Assembly: GCF_000299935.1 (NCBI RefSeq)
Contig: NZ_AMRL01000008.1
Location: 1-64,000 of the forward strand
Length of the DNA: 64,000 bases
Direction of reading: 5' to 3'
Source: Oceanibaculum indicum P24
Lineage (GTDB): Bacteria; Pseudomonadota; Alphaproteobacteria; Oceanibaculales; Oceanibaculaceae
In this document: in pieces, positions 8,724-17,596 of the stretch
How the letters are laid out: the number at the start of each line of letters is the position of its first letter
Numbering within the stretch: the stretch's first letter is position 1
Notes under the pieces: generated by a model
The model's database searches: none
Told to the model about the DNA's origin: nothing
The model's input: the letters and a program-made list of their open reading frames with translations, nothing else
Made by a program: the position numbers and the translations under genes

Positions 8724-9465
8724 GCGCGCTGCTCTCCATCCAGGGGCTGGAGAAGCGCTTCGGCGGGGTCACCGCCACCGACAGCCTGACGCTCGACATA
8801 ATGCCGGGCGAACTCCACGCCATCATCGGGCCGAACGGGGCCGGCAAGACCACGCTGATCGGCCAGCTGTCGGGCGAGATCGCACCCGATGCCGGGTCCA
8901 TCCGCTTCAAGGGCCAGGCGATAACCGCTCTGCCGGTCGAGCGGCGCGCGCTGCTGGGGCTCGCCCGATCCTTCCAGATCACCAGCGTGCTGCAGGGCTT
9001 CACCGCGCTGGAGAATGTGCTGCTGGCGGCACAGGCGCATGACGGGCACAGCTTCCGATTCTGGAAGCCCGTCCTCGCCGAGACGACGCTGCGCGATACT
9101 GCCATGGCGGTGCTGGACCAGGTCGGTCTCGCCGGCCGCGCCGCTATCCCCGCCGCCGCCCTGGCGCATGGCGAGCAGCGCCAGCTGGAACTCGCCATGG
9201 CGCTGGCCGGCAAGCCGGACCTGCTGCTGCTGGACGAACCGATGGCCGGCATGGGGCCGGAGGAATCGGTGCGTATGACCGAGCTGCTGGCTAGGCTGAA
9301 GCGCAGCGTCACCATCCTGCTGGTCGAGCACGACATGGACGCAGTGTTCCGCCTGGCCGACCGCATAACCGTGCTGGTCTATGGAAGCGCCATCGCCACC
9401 GGCACGCCAGACGCTATCCGCGCCGACGAATCCGTGCGCGCCGCCTATTTGGGGAGCGATTCCTG

Positions 9466-9466
<1 letters not shown>
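8720..9466 (+). CDS. Branched-chain amino acid type ABC transporter ATP-binding protein (LivG-like)
   Basis: A 248-residue ABC ATPase. Walker A is GPNGAGKTT, the signature region is ALAHGEQRQLELAMAL (LSGGQ degenerated to AHGEQ, common in LivG), and Walker B is LLLLDEPMAGMG followed by the His switch VEHDMD. Its start overlaps the previous stop (ATGA) and its end overlaps the start of the next ATPase. It energises uptake as a heterodimer with the LivF-like protein. Confidence 0.93.
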
Positions 9467-10148
<682 letters not shown>

Positions 10149-10152
<4 letters not shown>

Positions 10153-11510
10153 GCCAGCAGCAGCATCCCCAGGCTGTAGAGCGCGACAATGCTCAGCATG
10201 AGACGCAGGTTGGTGCCGTAGGCGAGCTGCCGGGCGGAAACCTCGAACAGCTTGGCGCACACCAGGAAGGAGATCGAGCCCATCGCAGCCAGCGCGCCGA
10301 AGGCCCAGCCGATCAGCCCGGCCAGCGCCAGCAGCGCCAGATGCAGCTGGTCCGGCATGTGCGGGCCGAACAGGGTCAACAGCACGGTCATCGGCACCAT
10401 CATGTGTACCCCGGCGGAAACCACCGAGATCATCACGATCAGCGTCACCGCGATCATCGCCCCGGCATCGAGATAGGGCGTCAGCATCTCGACCAGCTGA
10501 CCAACCTCCGGCGTCACCGTGATGGCGGCGGCGAACCACATGGCGGCAACGAACACCGCCGATTCCATGTCGAAATTGACCGCCACCTGGCGCACCAGCC
10601 GGAACATCGCCATGCCCCGCCCGCTGGTGCGGCGGTCGCCCGCGACCTCCGCCAGCAAAGCGATCACCAGCGCCGAGGATGGCACCACCACGATGGCCGA
10701 CTGCACGGTGGTGAGGCCCAGCGTCAGAATGGTGGCAATGTTAACCACCACGATCACCACGATGGGCAGCAGCACCGCACCCAGCGCGCCCCAGAACCGG
10801 CCCGTCAGCTGGCGCGGCAAGGCGCACTGGCCAATCAGGAACGGAAAGGCCAGCACCGCCAGCGCCAGCGCGAAGCCCATGCCCATCAGCAGCGGCAGAT
10901 TGACCTCCGGCAGCGCCGCCACGGCGACACCCATCGCCACGGTGAAGGGCGAGAAGAAGATCGCGATGCCCATGCCGCGCATGCCCCAGACCGCAAGGTC
11001 CTGCCGGGTCTCCTGGTCGCGCTCGCGCGTCAGGAAAGGGGCGATGACGCTGACCGCGCCAATCGCCAGCGGCACGGAGAAAGCAAAGCTGAGCAGTTGC
11101 ATGGCGCCACGCCGCGCCTGCAGCCGGAAGGCGACGAGGCTGTCCTGCACCTCGGCGAGGCGCGGTGCGGTCTGGACGATGCTGCGCAGCCCGTGCAGAC
11201 AGGTGACGAAGGCGGTCAGCCGGGCTGCCCGCTCCAGCCCTGCCAGCCCCTCGCCCCAGCCACCGACGCGCCAGATCAGCAGCGTGCCGATGCCACCGAA
11301 CACGATGACGGCAAAGCGCGGGAAGCCGCCGCGCACGATAGCGCCCCACAGCGCGATCATCGCCGCCATCAGCGCGGCGACGGTGATCGGCCAGCGCCAG
11401 CCGGACAGCAGCTCCGTCACCGCCAGAATCCAGATGATCAGCACCAGCAGGGGGATTGCCTGTTCCGCCTGCTTCTCGCCGGGTTTCTTCGCGCGTGCCG
11501 CTTCCGCCAT
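10149..11510 (-). CDS. Polytopic inner-membrane protein of unknown function
   Basis: A 453-residue protein with roughly ten to twelve hydrophobic segments spread along its whole length. A short charged N-terminus (residues 1-16) and a polar loop (around residues 90-135, with RAARLTAFVTCLHGLRSI) are the main soluble parts. The pattern of paired long helices with internal Gly/Ala/Met-rich segments (FFSPFTVAMG, VVPSSALVIALLAE, MWFAAAITVTPEV) resembles ion-transporter-type permeases, but I do not recognise a specific family. It is monocistronic and convergent with the Liv operon. Confidence 0.7.
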
Positions 11511-11632
11511 GAGGCCCCTGCCGGTTTCGTCGGGGCCTATTGTGCCCGCTCCAGCCTATTGTGCGGGTGCGAAGATTGCATGGCTAGACCGCGCGTGTGC
11601 GGTGGTAAATCTCAGAACAAAGCTGCCTTATG

Positions 11633-11677
11633 CTTCGAGACGCCGCCCAAGGCTTTGGGCGGCTCCTCAGCATGAGG
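11633..11677. repeat. Alphaproteobacterial REP-type hairpin (CTTCGAGACG / CTCCTCA family), unit 1
   Basis: CTTCGAGACGCCGCCCAA and TTGGGCGGCTCCTCAGCATG form an imperfect hairpin of the CTTCGAGACG...CTCCTCAG.ATGAGG type that is dispersed in many alphaproteobacterial genomes. This gap also holds an inverted second unit. Confidence 0.7.
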
Positions 11678-11716
11678 TCACTAAAGGGCACCGCCGGATA
11701 TCCCAAACACCCCTCG

Positions 11717-11753
11717 CCCTGAGGAGCCGGCGACAAGCCGGCGTCTCGAAGGG
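11717..11753. repeat. Alphaproteobacterial REP-type hairpin, unit 2 (inverted relative to unit 1)
   Basis: CCCTGAGGAGCCGGC and GCCGGCGTCTCGAAGGG pair as a hairpin. It is the reverse-oriented partner of the unit at 11633, together making a head-to-head composite element in the 263-bp gap between two divergent-end genes. Confidence 0.7.
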
Positions 11754-11773
11754 CATGGCCGGCATGGAAAACC

Positions 11774-12406
11774 TCAGTGATAGCACCGCCAGTGCCAGGC
11801 GATTTCCGCATGGTGCAGTTCGACCACGCGCTTTACCTGCGGGCAGAATTTGTCGCGCGGCGTGCGCTCGTCGCCTTCCAGGATGATCGCCATGGCTTTA
11901 TCGTGAGTCATGCCATCGCGGTAGGGCCGGTCCTCACGCAGCGCGTCATAGACATCCGCCACCCCGACGATGCGGGCCTCCAGCGGTATCTCCTCCCCCT
12001 TCAGCCCGAAGGGATAGCCGGACCCATCCATCGCTTCGTGATGATGCAACGCGATGCTGGCCGCCAGCTTCGCCAGCCGGCCGACATGCTGCATCAGCAT
12101 CTCGTGGCCGGTCGCGGGATGCCCGCGCATCAGGGCGAACTCCTCCTGCGTCAGCCGGCCCGGCTTGCACAGTATTTCCGCCGGCACCTGCAGCTTGCCG
12201 ATATCGTGATAGGCAGCAGCCGTGCCCAGCGCCAGGCACAGGCCCTCACTCACCCCCATATGGCGGGCGATCACCTCGGCAACATCGCCGACGGCGTTCT
12301 GATGGGTCTTCAGCCGGTATCGGGCATCGGCGCCAATGACTGCATCGGCTTCGAGCCGTGCGATCCACTCCGCCGATTCCAACTCTGCGCTTGCGGGTTC
12401 GGTCAT
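11774..12406 (-). CDS. HD-GYP domain protein (single domain)
   Basis: A 210-residue protein made almost entirely of one HD-GYP domain. The HD pair is H67-D68 in YHDIGK, HHHE is at 121-124, and GYP at 130-132 within a GSGYPFGLKG loop. The family hydrolyses cyclic di-GMP. There is no receiver, PAS or other sensor domain, so activity must be set by expression or by a partner. A close paralogue lies immediately upstream on the same strand (12493-13110), indicating a tandem duplication with divergence. The C-terminal residues (HWRCYH) differ from the paralogue. Confidence 0.88.
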   Translation of the reverse strand: MTEPASAELESAEWIARLEADAVIGADARYRLKTHQNAVGDVAEVIARHMGVSEGLCLALGTAAAYHDIGKLQVPAEILCKPGRLTQEEFALMRGHPATGHEMLMQHVGRLAKLAASIALHHHEAMDGSGYPFGLKGEEIPLEARIVGVADVYDALREDRPYRDGMTHDKAMAIILEGDERTPRDKFCPQVKRVVELHHAEIAWHWRCYH

Positions 12407-12492
12407 GCTTCCCCGTCGTGACGCGTTCTCCTGGAGCCGACGATATTACAATTCGATTATTAATCGCAATGGTTGCGTCAAGGAGGCAGATT

Positions 12493-13110
12493 TCAGGCGT
12501 TGCACAGCCGCCAGCTTCGGGCGATCTCATCATGGCATTCCTCGGCGGCGCGCAGCACTTTCGGGCAGAACTTCGCCGGCCAGGTCCGGTCATCCCCGTC
12601 CAGCAGAACCGCCATCGCCTGATCGTGCGACATGCCCGCCCGGTAGGGCCGATCCTCGCGCAGCGCGTCATAGACATCCGCCACCCCGACGATGCGCGCC
12701 TCCACCGGTATATCGCGCCCCTTCAGCCCGTTCGGATAGCCGGACCCGTCCATTGCTTCATGGTGATGAAGGGCGATGCGGGCGGCCAGCGGCGCCAGCC
12801 GGCCGGACTGCCGCGCCAGAATATCGTGGCCGAACAGCGTATGATGGCGGATCACCGCATATTCCTCCGCCGTCAGCCGCCCCGGCTTGCACAGTATTTC
12901 GGAGGGCATGCGAAGCTTGCCGACATCGTGATAGGCGGCGGCCCTGCCGATGGCCGCGCTGAGCGGCCGGCCGAGGCCAAGCCGGCGGGCAATCAGGCTG
13001 GCCACACCGCCAACAGCGTGCTGGTGCGCCTGCAGCCGGCACCTGGCCTCGCCATCCAGGCTGGTGTCGGCTTCGAGGCGGGCAAGCGCCGCGCGGTCGC
13101 CAATACTCAT
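12493..13110 (-). CDS. HD-GYP domain protein (tandem paralogue)
   Basis: A 205-residue single-domain HD-GYP protein, clearly homologous to the downstream gene throughout (shared AAAYHDxGKL, EILCKPGRLT, IALHHHEAMDGSGYP, ARIVGVADVYDALREDRPYR). The metal ligands and the GYP motif are intact, so cyclic di-GMP phosphodiesterase activity is possible. An FNR/FixK-like site lies about 120 bp upstream, suggesting oxygen-responsive expression of the pair. The 86-bp gap to the second gene would allow one transcript. Confidence 0.88.
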   Translation of the reverse strand: MSIGDRAALARLEADTSLDGEARCRLQAHQHAVGGVASLIARRLGLGRPLSAAIGRAAAYHDVGKLRMPSEILCKPGRLTAEEYAVIRHHTLFGHDILARQSGRLAPLAARIALHHHEAMDGSGYPNGLKGRDIPVEARIVGVADVYDALREDRPYRAGMSHDQAMAVLLDGDDRTWPAKFCPKVLRAAEECHDEIARSWRLCNA

Positions 13111-13228
13111 GGCGCGGCCCGGTGTGCCGGGCGCGCGTGCTGACTGTCTTTCACTGGAATTTCTTTAATCGACGAAACGGGATAACCACGCTTTGCGCGG
13201 CACCATAGCCGAGTCGTCCGCCCGAAAA

Positions 13229-13242
13229 TTGATCTATGTCAA
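13229..13242 (-). promoter_or_regulatory. FNR/FixK-type binding site
   Basis: TTGATCTATGTCAA matches the TTGAY-N4-RTCAA consensus of FNR/FixK proteins as a near-perfect dyad. It lies upstream of the HD-GYP gene that starts at 13110 and just beyond the 3' end of the convergent-side DUF3297 gene. Activation from a -41.5 position would place the transcript start near 13194. Confidence 0.5.
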
Positions 13243-13255
13243 TGCAGGCCGCATA

Positions 13256-13492
13256 TCAGCCTTCCTTCAGGAACACCTCGACCGGGCCCTTCAGCAGGAT
13301 GGTCAGCGGGTTGCCGTTGCGGTCCAGCGTCTTGCCGGCCGCGACGCGGATCCAGCCCTCACTGATGCAATATTCCTCGACATTGGTCTTCTCCACGCCT
13401 TTGAAGCGCACGCCGACGCCGCGCTTCAGCAGTTCCTCGTCGAAATAGGGGCTGGCCGGATTGACGGAGAGACGGTCGGGCAGATCGGTCAT
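13256..13492 (-). CDS. DUF3297 family small protein
   Basis: A 78-residue protein with the pattern LSVNPASPYFDEELLKRGVGV and a C-terminal LLKGPVEVFLKE, which I recognise as DUF3297 (about 80 residues, function unknown, common in Proteobacteria). The ATG at 13492 is preferred because the conserved sequence begins there. Upstream in-frame codons to 13639 encode unrelated sequence overlapping the promoter region of the LysE gene. Divergent from the LysE exporter. Confidence 0.8.
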   Translation of the reverse strand: MTDLPDRLSVNPASPYFDEELLKRGVGVRFKGVEKTNVEEYCISEGWIRVAAGKTLDRNGNPLTILLKGPVEVFLKEG

Positions 13493-13654
13493 GGCGCGGG
13501 CCTTCTGTCGGCTGGAAATGTTGCGCCCTCTCCTAACGTCGAAATACGGACTCGGCAAGGGCCGGCCTATTGTACGGGCGACAATACTCCCCGTGACAGC
13601 GGTCCGGGGCGCGCTAGGATTGGCCAGTATCGACACCACAGCGCCGGTTCCGCC

Positions 13655-14302
13655 ATGTCCCCGATCCTGATCCTCGCCAGCGTGTTCGCCATCTTCATCC
13701 CGGCCCTGATGCTGCCGGGGCCGGACTTCATCGCCGTGGTGCGCTCCTCCATGACACGCGGCACGGCGGCGGGCCTCATGACCACGCTGGGCGTCACGCT
13801 GGGCCTCGGCATGTATGCCAGCCTCAGCCTACTGGGCCTGTCAGCGGTGCTGGCGGAGTATCAGTGGCTGGCCTGGAGTGTGCGCGTGCTGGGTGGCTGT
13901 TACCTGATCTATCTCGGCATCCGGCTGTTTCTCGCCAGCCGCGGCAAGCCACAGGAGATCGTCATCGAATCAGCCGGCGAATCAGGCCGCCCGCGCGGCA
14001 ACCCGCTGATCTTTGGCTTCCTGGTCACGCTGACCAACCCGAAGGCCATCGTGCTGTTCGCCAGCGTGTTCGCGCCCACCGTCAGCGCCGGCACGCCGCT
14101 CTGGTTCATGGGGCTGATGGTGGCGCTGGTGATGGCCAGCTCGCTCGTCTGGTATTCCATCGTCAGCCTGTTCATGTCCTCCGGCCCGGTGATGCGCCGG
14201 TTCCGCAACGCACAGCACTGGATCGAGCGGCTGGCCGGCGTGTGCTTCGTCGCCATCGGCGGGCGCATCCTCGCCGATGCGCGCAACCCGGTGACGCCCT
14301 GA
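13655..14302 (+). CDS. LysE/RhtB family amino-acid exporter
   Basis: A 215-residue inner-membrane protein with six predicted helices and the LysE/RhtB hallmarks: PGPDFIAVVRSSMTRG near the N-terminus, GLGMYASLSLLG, and LGGCYLIYLGIRLF before a polar central loop. The family exports amino acids or their derivatives. The ATG at 13655 is chosen because the conserved first helix starts there. The longer in-frame ORF upstream runs through intergenic sequence. It precedes metZ by 68 bp on the same strand; shared transcription is possible but not shown. Confidence 0.88.
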   Translation: MSPILILASVFAIFIPALMLPGPDFIAVVRSSMTRGTAAGLMTTLGVTLGLGMYASLSLLGLSAVLAEYQWLAWSVRVLGGCYLIYLGIRLFLASRGKPQEIVIESAGESGRPRGNPLIFGFLVTLTNPKAIVLFASVFAPTVSAGTPLWFMGLMVALVMASSLVWYSIVSLFMSSGPVMRRFRNAQHWIERLAGVCFVAIGGRILADARNPVTP

Positions 14303-14370
14303 GGGCACCTTGACTCGGGCTTGGCCGCCCGCCTACCGTCCGTTGCTTGATCAGGGGGCGGAAAACCGAC

Positions 14371-15564
14371 ATGGCCGACAAGGACAGACGCGCAGACTGG
14401 AAGCCGCAGACGCAGCTGGTGCGCGGCGGGCAGAGGCGCAGCCCGTTTTCCGAAACGTCAGAGGCGCTCTATCTCACTTCCGGCTTTGTCTATGACAGCG
14501 CCGAGGAAGCCGAGGCTGCCTTCAAGAATGAAGGTTCCCGCTTCGTCTATTCGCGCTATTCCAACCCCACCGTCGCCATGTTCGAGGAACGGTTGCGCCT
14601 GCTGGAAGGGGCGGAGACCTGCGCCGCCACGCCCAGCGGCATGGCGGCCGTCGCGGCGGCGATGCTGTGCTTCCTGAAGGCCGGTGACCGGGTGGTGTCG
14701 TCGCGCGTGCTGTTCGGCTCCTGCCACTGGATCGTCTCCACCCTGCTGCCGCGCTATGGCATCGAGACGGTGCTGGTCGATGGCGGCGACCTGGAGGCCT
14801 GGCGCGACGCGCTGAAGCCGGGCGCGCAGGCCGTATTCTTCGAGACGCCATCGAACCCGATCCTGGGGCTGGTCGATATCGCCGCCGTGGCGGAGCTGGC
14901 GCATGCGGCGGGGGCCCGCGTCATCATCGACAATGTGTTCGCCACACCGATGCTGCAGCGCCCCCTGGAGCTGGGTGCTGACATCGTTGTCTATTCCGCC
15001 ACCAAGCATATCGATGGCCAGGGCCGCTGCATGGGGGGCGCCATCCTGGGCCCGGCGGACTGGCACAAGGAATTCCTCTGGCCCTACTACAAGCATACCG
15101 GCCCGTCGATGAGCCCGTTCAACGCCTGGGTGCTGCTGAAGGGGCTGGAGACGCTGGATCTGCGCGTCGAGCGGCATGGTCGCAACGCGCTGGCCGTGGC
15201 GACCGCGCTGGAGGCGCATCCCAAGGTCGGTAAGGTGCTGTATCCGGGCCTGCCCAGCCATCCGCAGTACGAGCTGGCGCAGCGCCAGATGAAGGGCGGC
15301 AGCAACCTGATCGCCTTTACCGTGCCCGGCGGCAAGGAGGGCGCGTTCCGGCTGCTGAACGGCCTCAGCCTCATCGATATCTCGAACAATCTGGGCGATG
15401 CCAAGAGCCTGATCACCCACCCCGCCACCACCACCCACCGCGCCGTGCCGGCAGAACAACGCGCCGCCTTCGGCATCGAGGACGGGCTGGTGCGCATCTC
15501 GGTCGGGCTGGAGGATGCGGAGGATATCATCGCCGACCTGAATGCGGCACTGGAGGCAGTATGA
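14371..15564 (+). CDS. metZ: O-succinylhomoserine sulfhydrylase
   Basis: A 397-residue Cys/Met-metabolism PLP enzyme. The PLP lysine is K212 in YSATKHIDGQGR, the form typical of MetZ. LVRGGQRRSPFSETSEALYLTSGFVY at the N-terminus is also a MetZ hallmark. The reaction is O-succinylhomoserine plus sulfide to homocysteine plus succinate, the direct sulfhydrylation route to methionine. The ATG at 14371 starts the conserved sequence; a TTG at 14347 is in frame. Its stop overlaps the start of the OsmC gene, so the two are coupled. Confidence 0.92.
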   Translation: MADKDRRADWKPQTQLVRGGQRRSPFSETSEALYLTSGFVYDSAEEAEAAFKNEGSRFVYSRYSNPTVAMFEERLRLLEGAETCAATPSGMAAVAAAMLCFLKAGDRVVSSRVLFGSCHWIVSTLLPRYGIETVLVDGGDLEAWRDALKPGAQAVFFETPSNPILGLVDIAAVAELAHAAGARVIIDNVFATPMLQRPLELGADIVVYSATKHIDGQGRCMGGAILGPADWHKEFLWPYYKHTGPSMSPFNAWVLLKGLETLDLRVERHGRNALAVATALEAHPKVGKVLYPGLPSHPQYELAQRQMKGGSNLIAFTVPGGKEGAFRLLNGLSLIDISNNLGDAKSLITHPATTTHRAVPAEQRAAFGIEDGLVRISVGLEDAEDIIADLNAALEAV

Positions 15565-15986
15565 GCATGAAGACGCGGGTGAAATGGATCGACGGCATGG
15601 CCTTCATGGGCGAGAGCGGCACCGGCCACGCCGTGGTCATGGATGGCGCGCCGGAGAATGGCGGCCGCAATCTGGGGCCGCGCCCGATGGAGATGCTGCT
15701 GCTGGGGCTGGGCGGCTGCACCGCCTTCGACGTGGTGATGATCCTGCAGAAGGGCCGCCAGCCGATTGAGGATTGCCAGGTCGAGATCGAGGCGGAACGC
15801 GCCGAGGACCATCCCAAGGTCTTCACCAAGGTGCATATGCGCTACCTCGTGAAGGGGCGCGGCCTGTCGGCGGATGCCGTCCATCGCGCGGTGGAACTTT
15901 CGGTCGATAAATACTGCTCGGCCACCCATGTGATAAACAAGACGGCTGCCATGACCCATGAGGTCGTGATTGAGGAGCTGGGCTGA
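15561..15986 (+). CDS. OsmC family protein
   Basis: A 141-residue OsmC/YhfA-type protein. The two redox cysteines of the family are present: C53 in LGLGGCTAFD and C119 in VDKYCSATHV. OsmC proteins are thiol peroxidases acting on organic hydroperoxides, although the YhfA branch is poorly characterised. Its ATG overlaps the metZ stop and its own TGA overlaps the start of the ATP-grasp gene, a tight three-gene operon. The methionine-gene context suggests a thiol or sulfur-related role. Confidence 0.87.
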   Translation: MSMKTRVKWIDGMAFMGESGTGHAVVMDGAPENGGRNLGPRPMEMLLLGLGGCTAFDVVMILQKGRQPIEDCQVEIEAERAEDHPKVFTKVHMRYLVKGRGLSADAVHRAVELSVDKYCSATHVINKTAAMTHEVVIEELG

Positions 15987-16966
15987 TGTTTCCAGACATG
16001 GACGATGCGCGGATCTACGTGCTCTACGAGAACGCCGACTGGCTGGCACCGCTGGCGGAGCTGTTCGACGCGCGCGGCCTGCCCTGGCAGGGCTGGGACC
16101 TGTCGGACGGGGCCTTCGACATCTCGTCGGAACCGCCGCACGGCCTATTCTTCAGCCGCATGAGCGCCTCCGCGCATACCCGCGACCATCGCTACTCCAC
16201 CGACCTGACCGCCGGTGTGCTGACCTGGCTGGAACGCCACGGACGGCGTGTGGTGAACGGTGTGCGCGCGCTCGACCTCGAACTCTCCAAGGCACGCCAG
16301 TATGCGGCGCTGGAGAAGGCTGGCATCGAGACGCCGCGCACGGTCATGGTGCTGGGCCGCGACCGTCTGTTCGAGGCCGCAAAGGCGCATTTCGGCGACG
16401 GGCCGGTGATCCTGAAGCCGAATCGCGGCGGCAAGGGACTTGGCGTGCAGCTGTTCAACAGCATGGATGGGCTGGCAGCCTATGTCGAAAGCCCGCTCTA
16501 TGAGGAGCCGGTGGACGGCATCCACCTGCTGCAGGAATACATCAAGGCGCCGGAGCCCTTCATCACCCGCTGCGAGTTCGTCGGCGGGCGCTTCCTCTAT
16601 GCCGTGCGCGTCGATACCAGCGGCGGGTTCGAGCTGTGCCCGGCGGATGCCTGCGCGGTCGGCGACGCCTTCTGCCCGGTCGGCGAGGAAGCGGCGCGGC
16701 CGAAATTCGAGATCGTGCCGGAGATCGACCCGGTGCAGAAGGCCAGCTACGAGCGGATGCTTGCGGAAAACGGCGTGGAAGTGGCCGGTGTGGAGTTCAT
16801 CGTCGGCGCCGATGGCCGGGCGCGCACCTACGACATCAACACCAACACCAACTACAATACCGAGGCGGAGGCCCGCGCCGGCCTGTCGGGCCGTGGCACG
16901 CTGGCCGATTTTTTCAGCGCCGAACTGGCCCGGCTCTACCCCGGCACCGCCCACGCGGCTGAGTAG
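15986..16966 (+). CDS. ATP-grasp ligase (RimK-like)
   Basis: A 326-residue ATP-grasp enzyme. KPNRGGKGLGVQLF is the glycine-rich ATP-binding loop, LLQEYI is the purine-contacting strand, and VEFIVGADGRARTYDINTNTNYN carries the metal-binding D/N residues. The fold resembles RimK-type amino-acid ligases that join an amino acid to a carboxylate through an acyl phosphate. The N-terminal 100 residues are a pre-ATP-grasp domain. The substrate is unknown. Translation is coupled to the OsmC gene (TGATG). Confidence 0.82.
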   Translation: MFPDMDDARIYVLYENADWLAPLAELFDARGLPWQGWDLSDGAFDISSEPPHGLFFSRMSASAHTRDHRYSTDLTAGVLTWLERHGRRVVNGVRALDLELSKARQYAALEKAGIETPRTVMVLGRDRLFEAAKAHFGDGPVILKPNRGGKGLGVQLFNSMDGLAAYVESPLYEEPVDGIHLLQEYIKAPEPFITRCEFVGGRFLYAVRVDTSGGFELCPADACAVGDAFCPVGEEAARPKFEIVPEIDPVQKASYERMLAENGVEVAGVEFIVGADGRARTYDINTNTNYNTEAEARAGLSGRGTLADFFSAELARLYPGTAHAAE

Positions 16967-16980
16967 GTTTCTGCGCCTTC

Positions 16981-17017
16981 CCCATCGCCCGGTTGGCTGA
17001 CGCTCGCCAGCCTCTCC
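16981..17017. repeat. Fragment of CTCACC-type composite repeat
   Basis: CATCGCCCGGTTGGCTGACG followed by a CTCGCCAGCCTCTCC stretch matches one arm of the composite repeat found complete at 32295 and 60852 (CTCACCCGG.TCGCTG.CGCTCACCACCCTCTCC). It sits beside repeat copy 4. Confidence 0.5.
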
Positions 17018-17030
17018 TTTCAACTCCGCC

Positions 17031-17142
17031 CGTCACCCCCGCACTTGTTGCGGGGGTCCAGGCCTCAGCTTGCTGGATGTCGGTCGAGCTGGCTGAAGTC
17101 TGGATTCCCGGCACCCCATGGGATTTGGGGCCGGGAATGACG
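17031..17142. repeat. Palindromic intergenic repeat, copy 4
   Basis: The left hairpin CGTCACCCCCGCACTTGTTG continues to the matching GGGGGTCCAGG. The right unit begins CTGGATTCCCGG and ends CCGGGAATGACGG. Same family as copy 3. Confidence 0.85.
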
Positions 17143-17222
17143 GCAGGAGGAATGGGGCGACGAGAGAAAATTCTTCTTCAGCACACAGTGAATGCTGGAT
17201 GAGGGGAAGACGAACCTCCCCC

Positions 17223-17576
17223 TCACCTGACCGGCGTGAAACCGGGCGGCGGACGGCCGCCGGCACCGCCCGGAGGGCCGCCGGCGCCCTTCGTCTGGGC
17301 GCGGCACATGGCTTCGGCGCGGCCCTTGAAGTCCGCCGCCTGGGCGGCCGAGACGACCTTGTCCTTCACCATCTGGTCGATCTGCGCCGCACGCTCGACA
17401 AAGCACAGCGCGAACGGGTCGTTCGCCGCCCCGGCCTGCCCTTCCGCAACACCGCTGCCGAACAGCCTGTCGCGTTCGTAATAGCCAAGGAACGCCGCCG
17501 CCCCGACAAAGACGAGGGCCGCCAGCGCCCGCGCCGCCGGGCGGTCGATGAAAGCGCCGTTCGCTGCCTGGGCCAT
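17223..17576 (-). CDS. Small single-pass membrane protein, unknown function
   Basis: A 117-residue protein with one transmembrane helix (about residues 16-32, ARALAALVFVGAAAFLGYY), then a polar region with two cysteines (FALCFVERAAQ and AEAMCRAQ) separated by about 32 residues, and a Gly/Pro-rich C-terminus. The orientation suggests the two cysteines are periplasmic, where they could form a disulfide in a helical hairpin. It is the last gene of the mrp operon, 20 bp after the DUF6352 gene. Confidence 0.65.
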   Translation of the reverse strand: MAQAANGAFIDRPAARALAALVFVGAAAFLGYYERDRLFGSGVAEGQAGAANDPFALCFVERAAQIDQMVKDKVVSAAQAADFKGRAEAMCRAQTKGAGGPPGGAGGRPPPGFTPVR

Positions 17577-17596
17577 CCTTCTTCCTCCCTTGCTTG

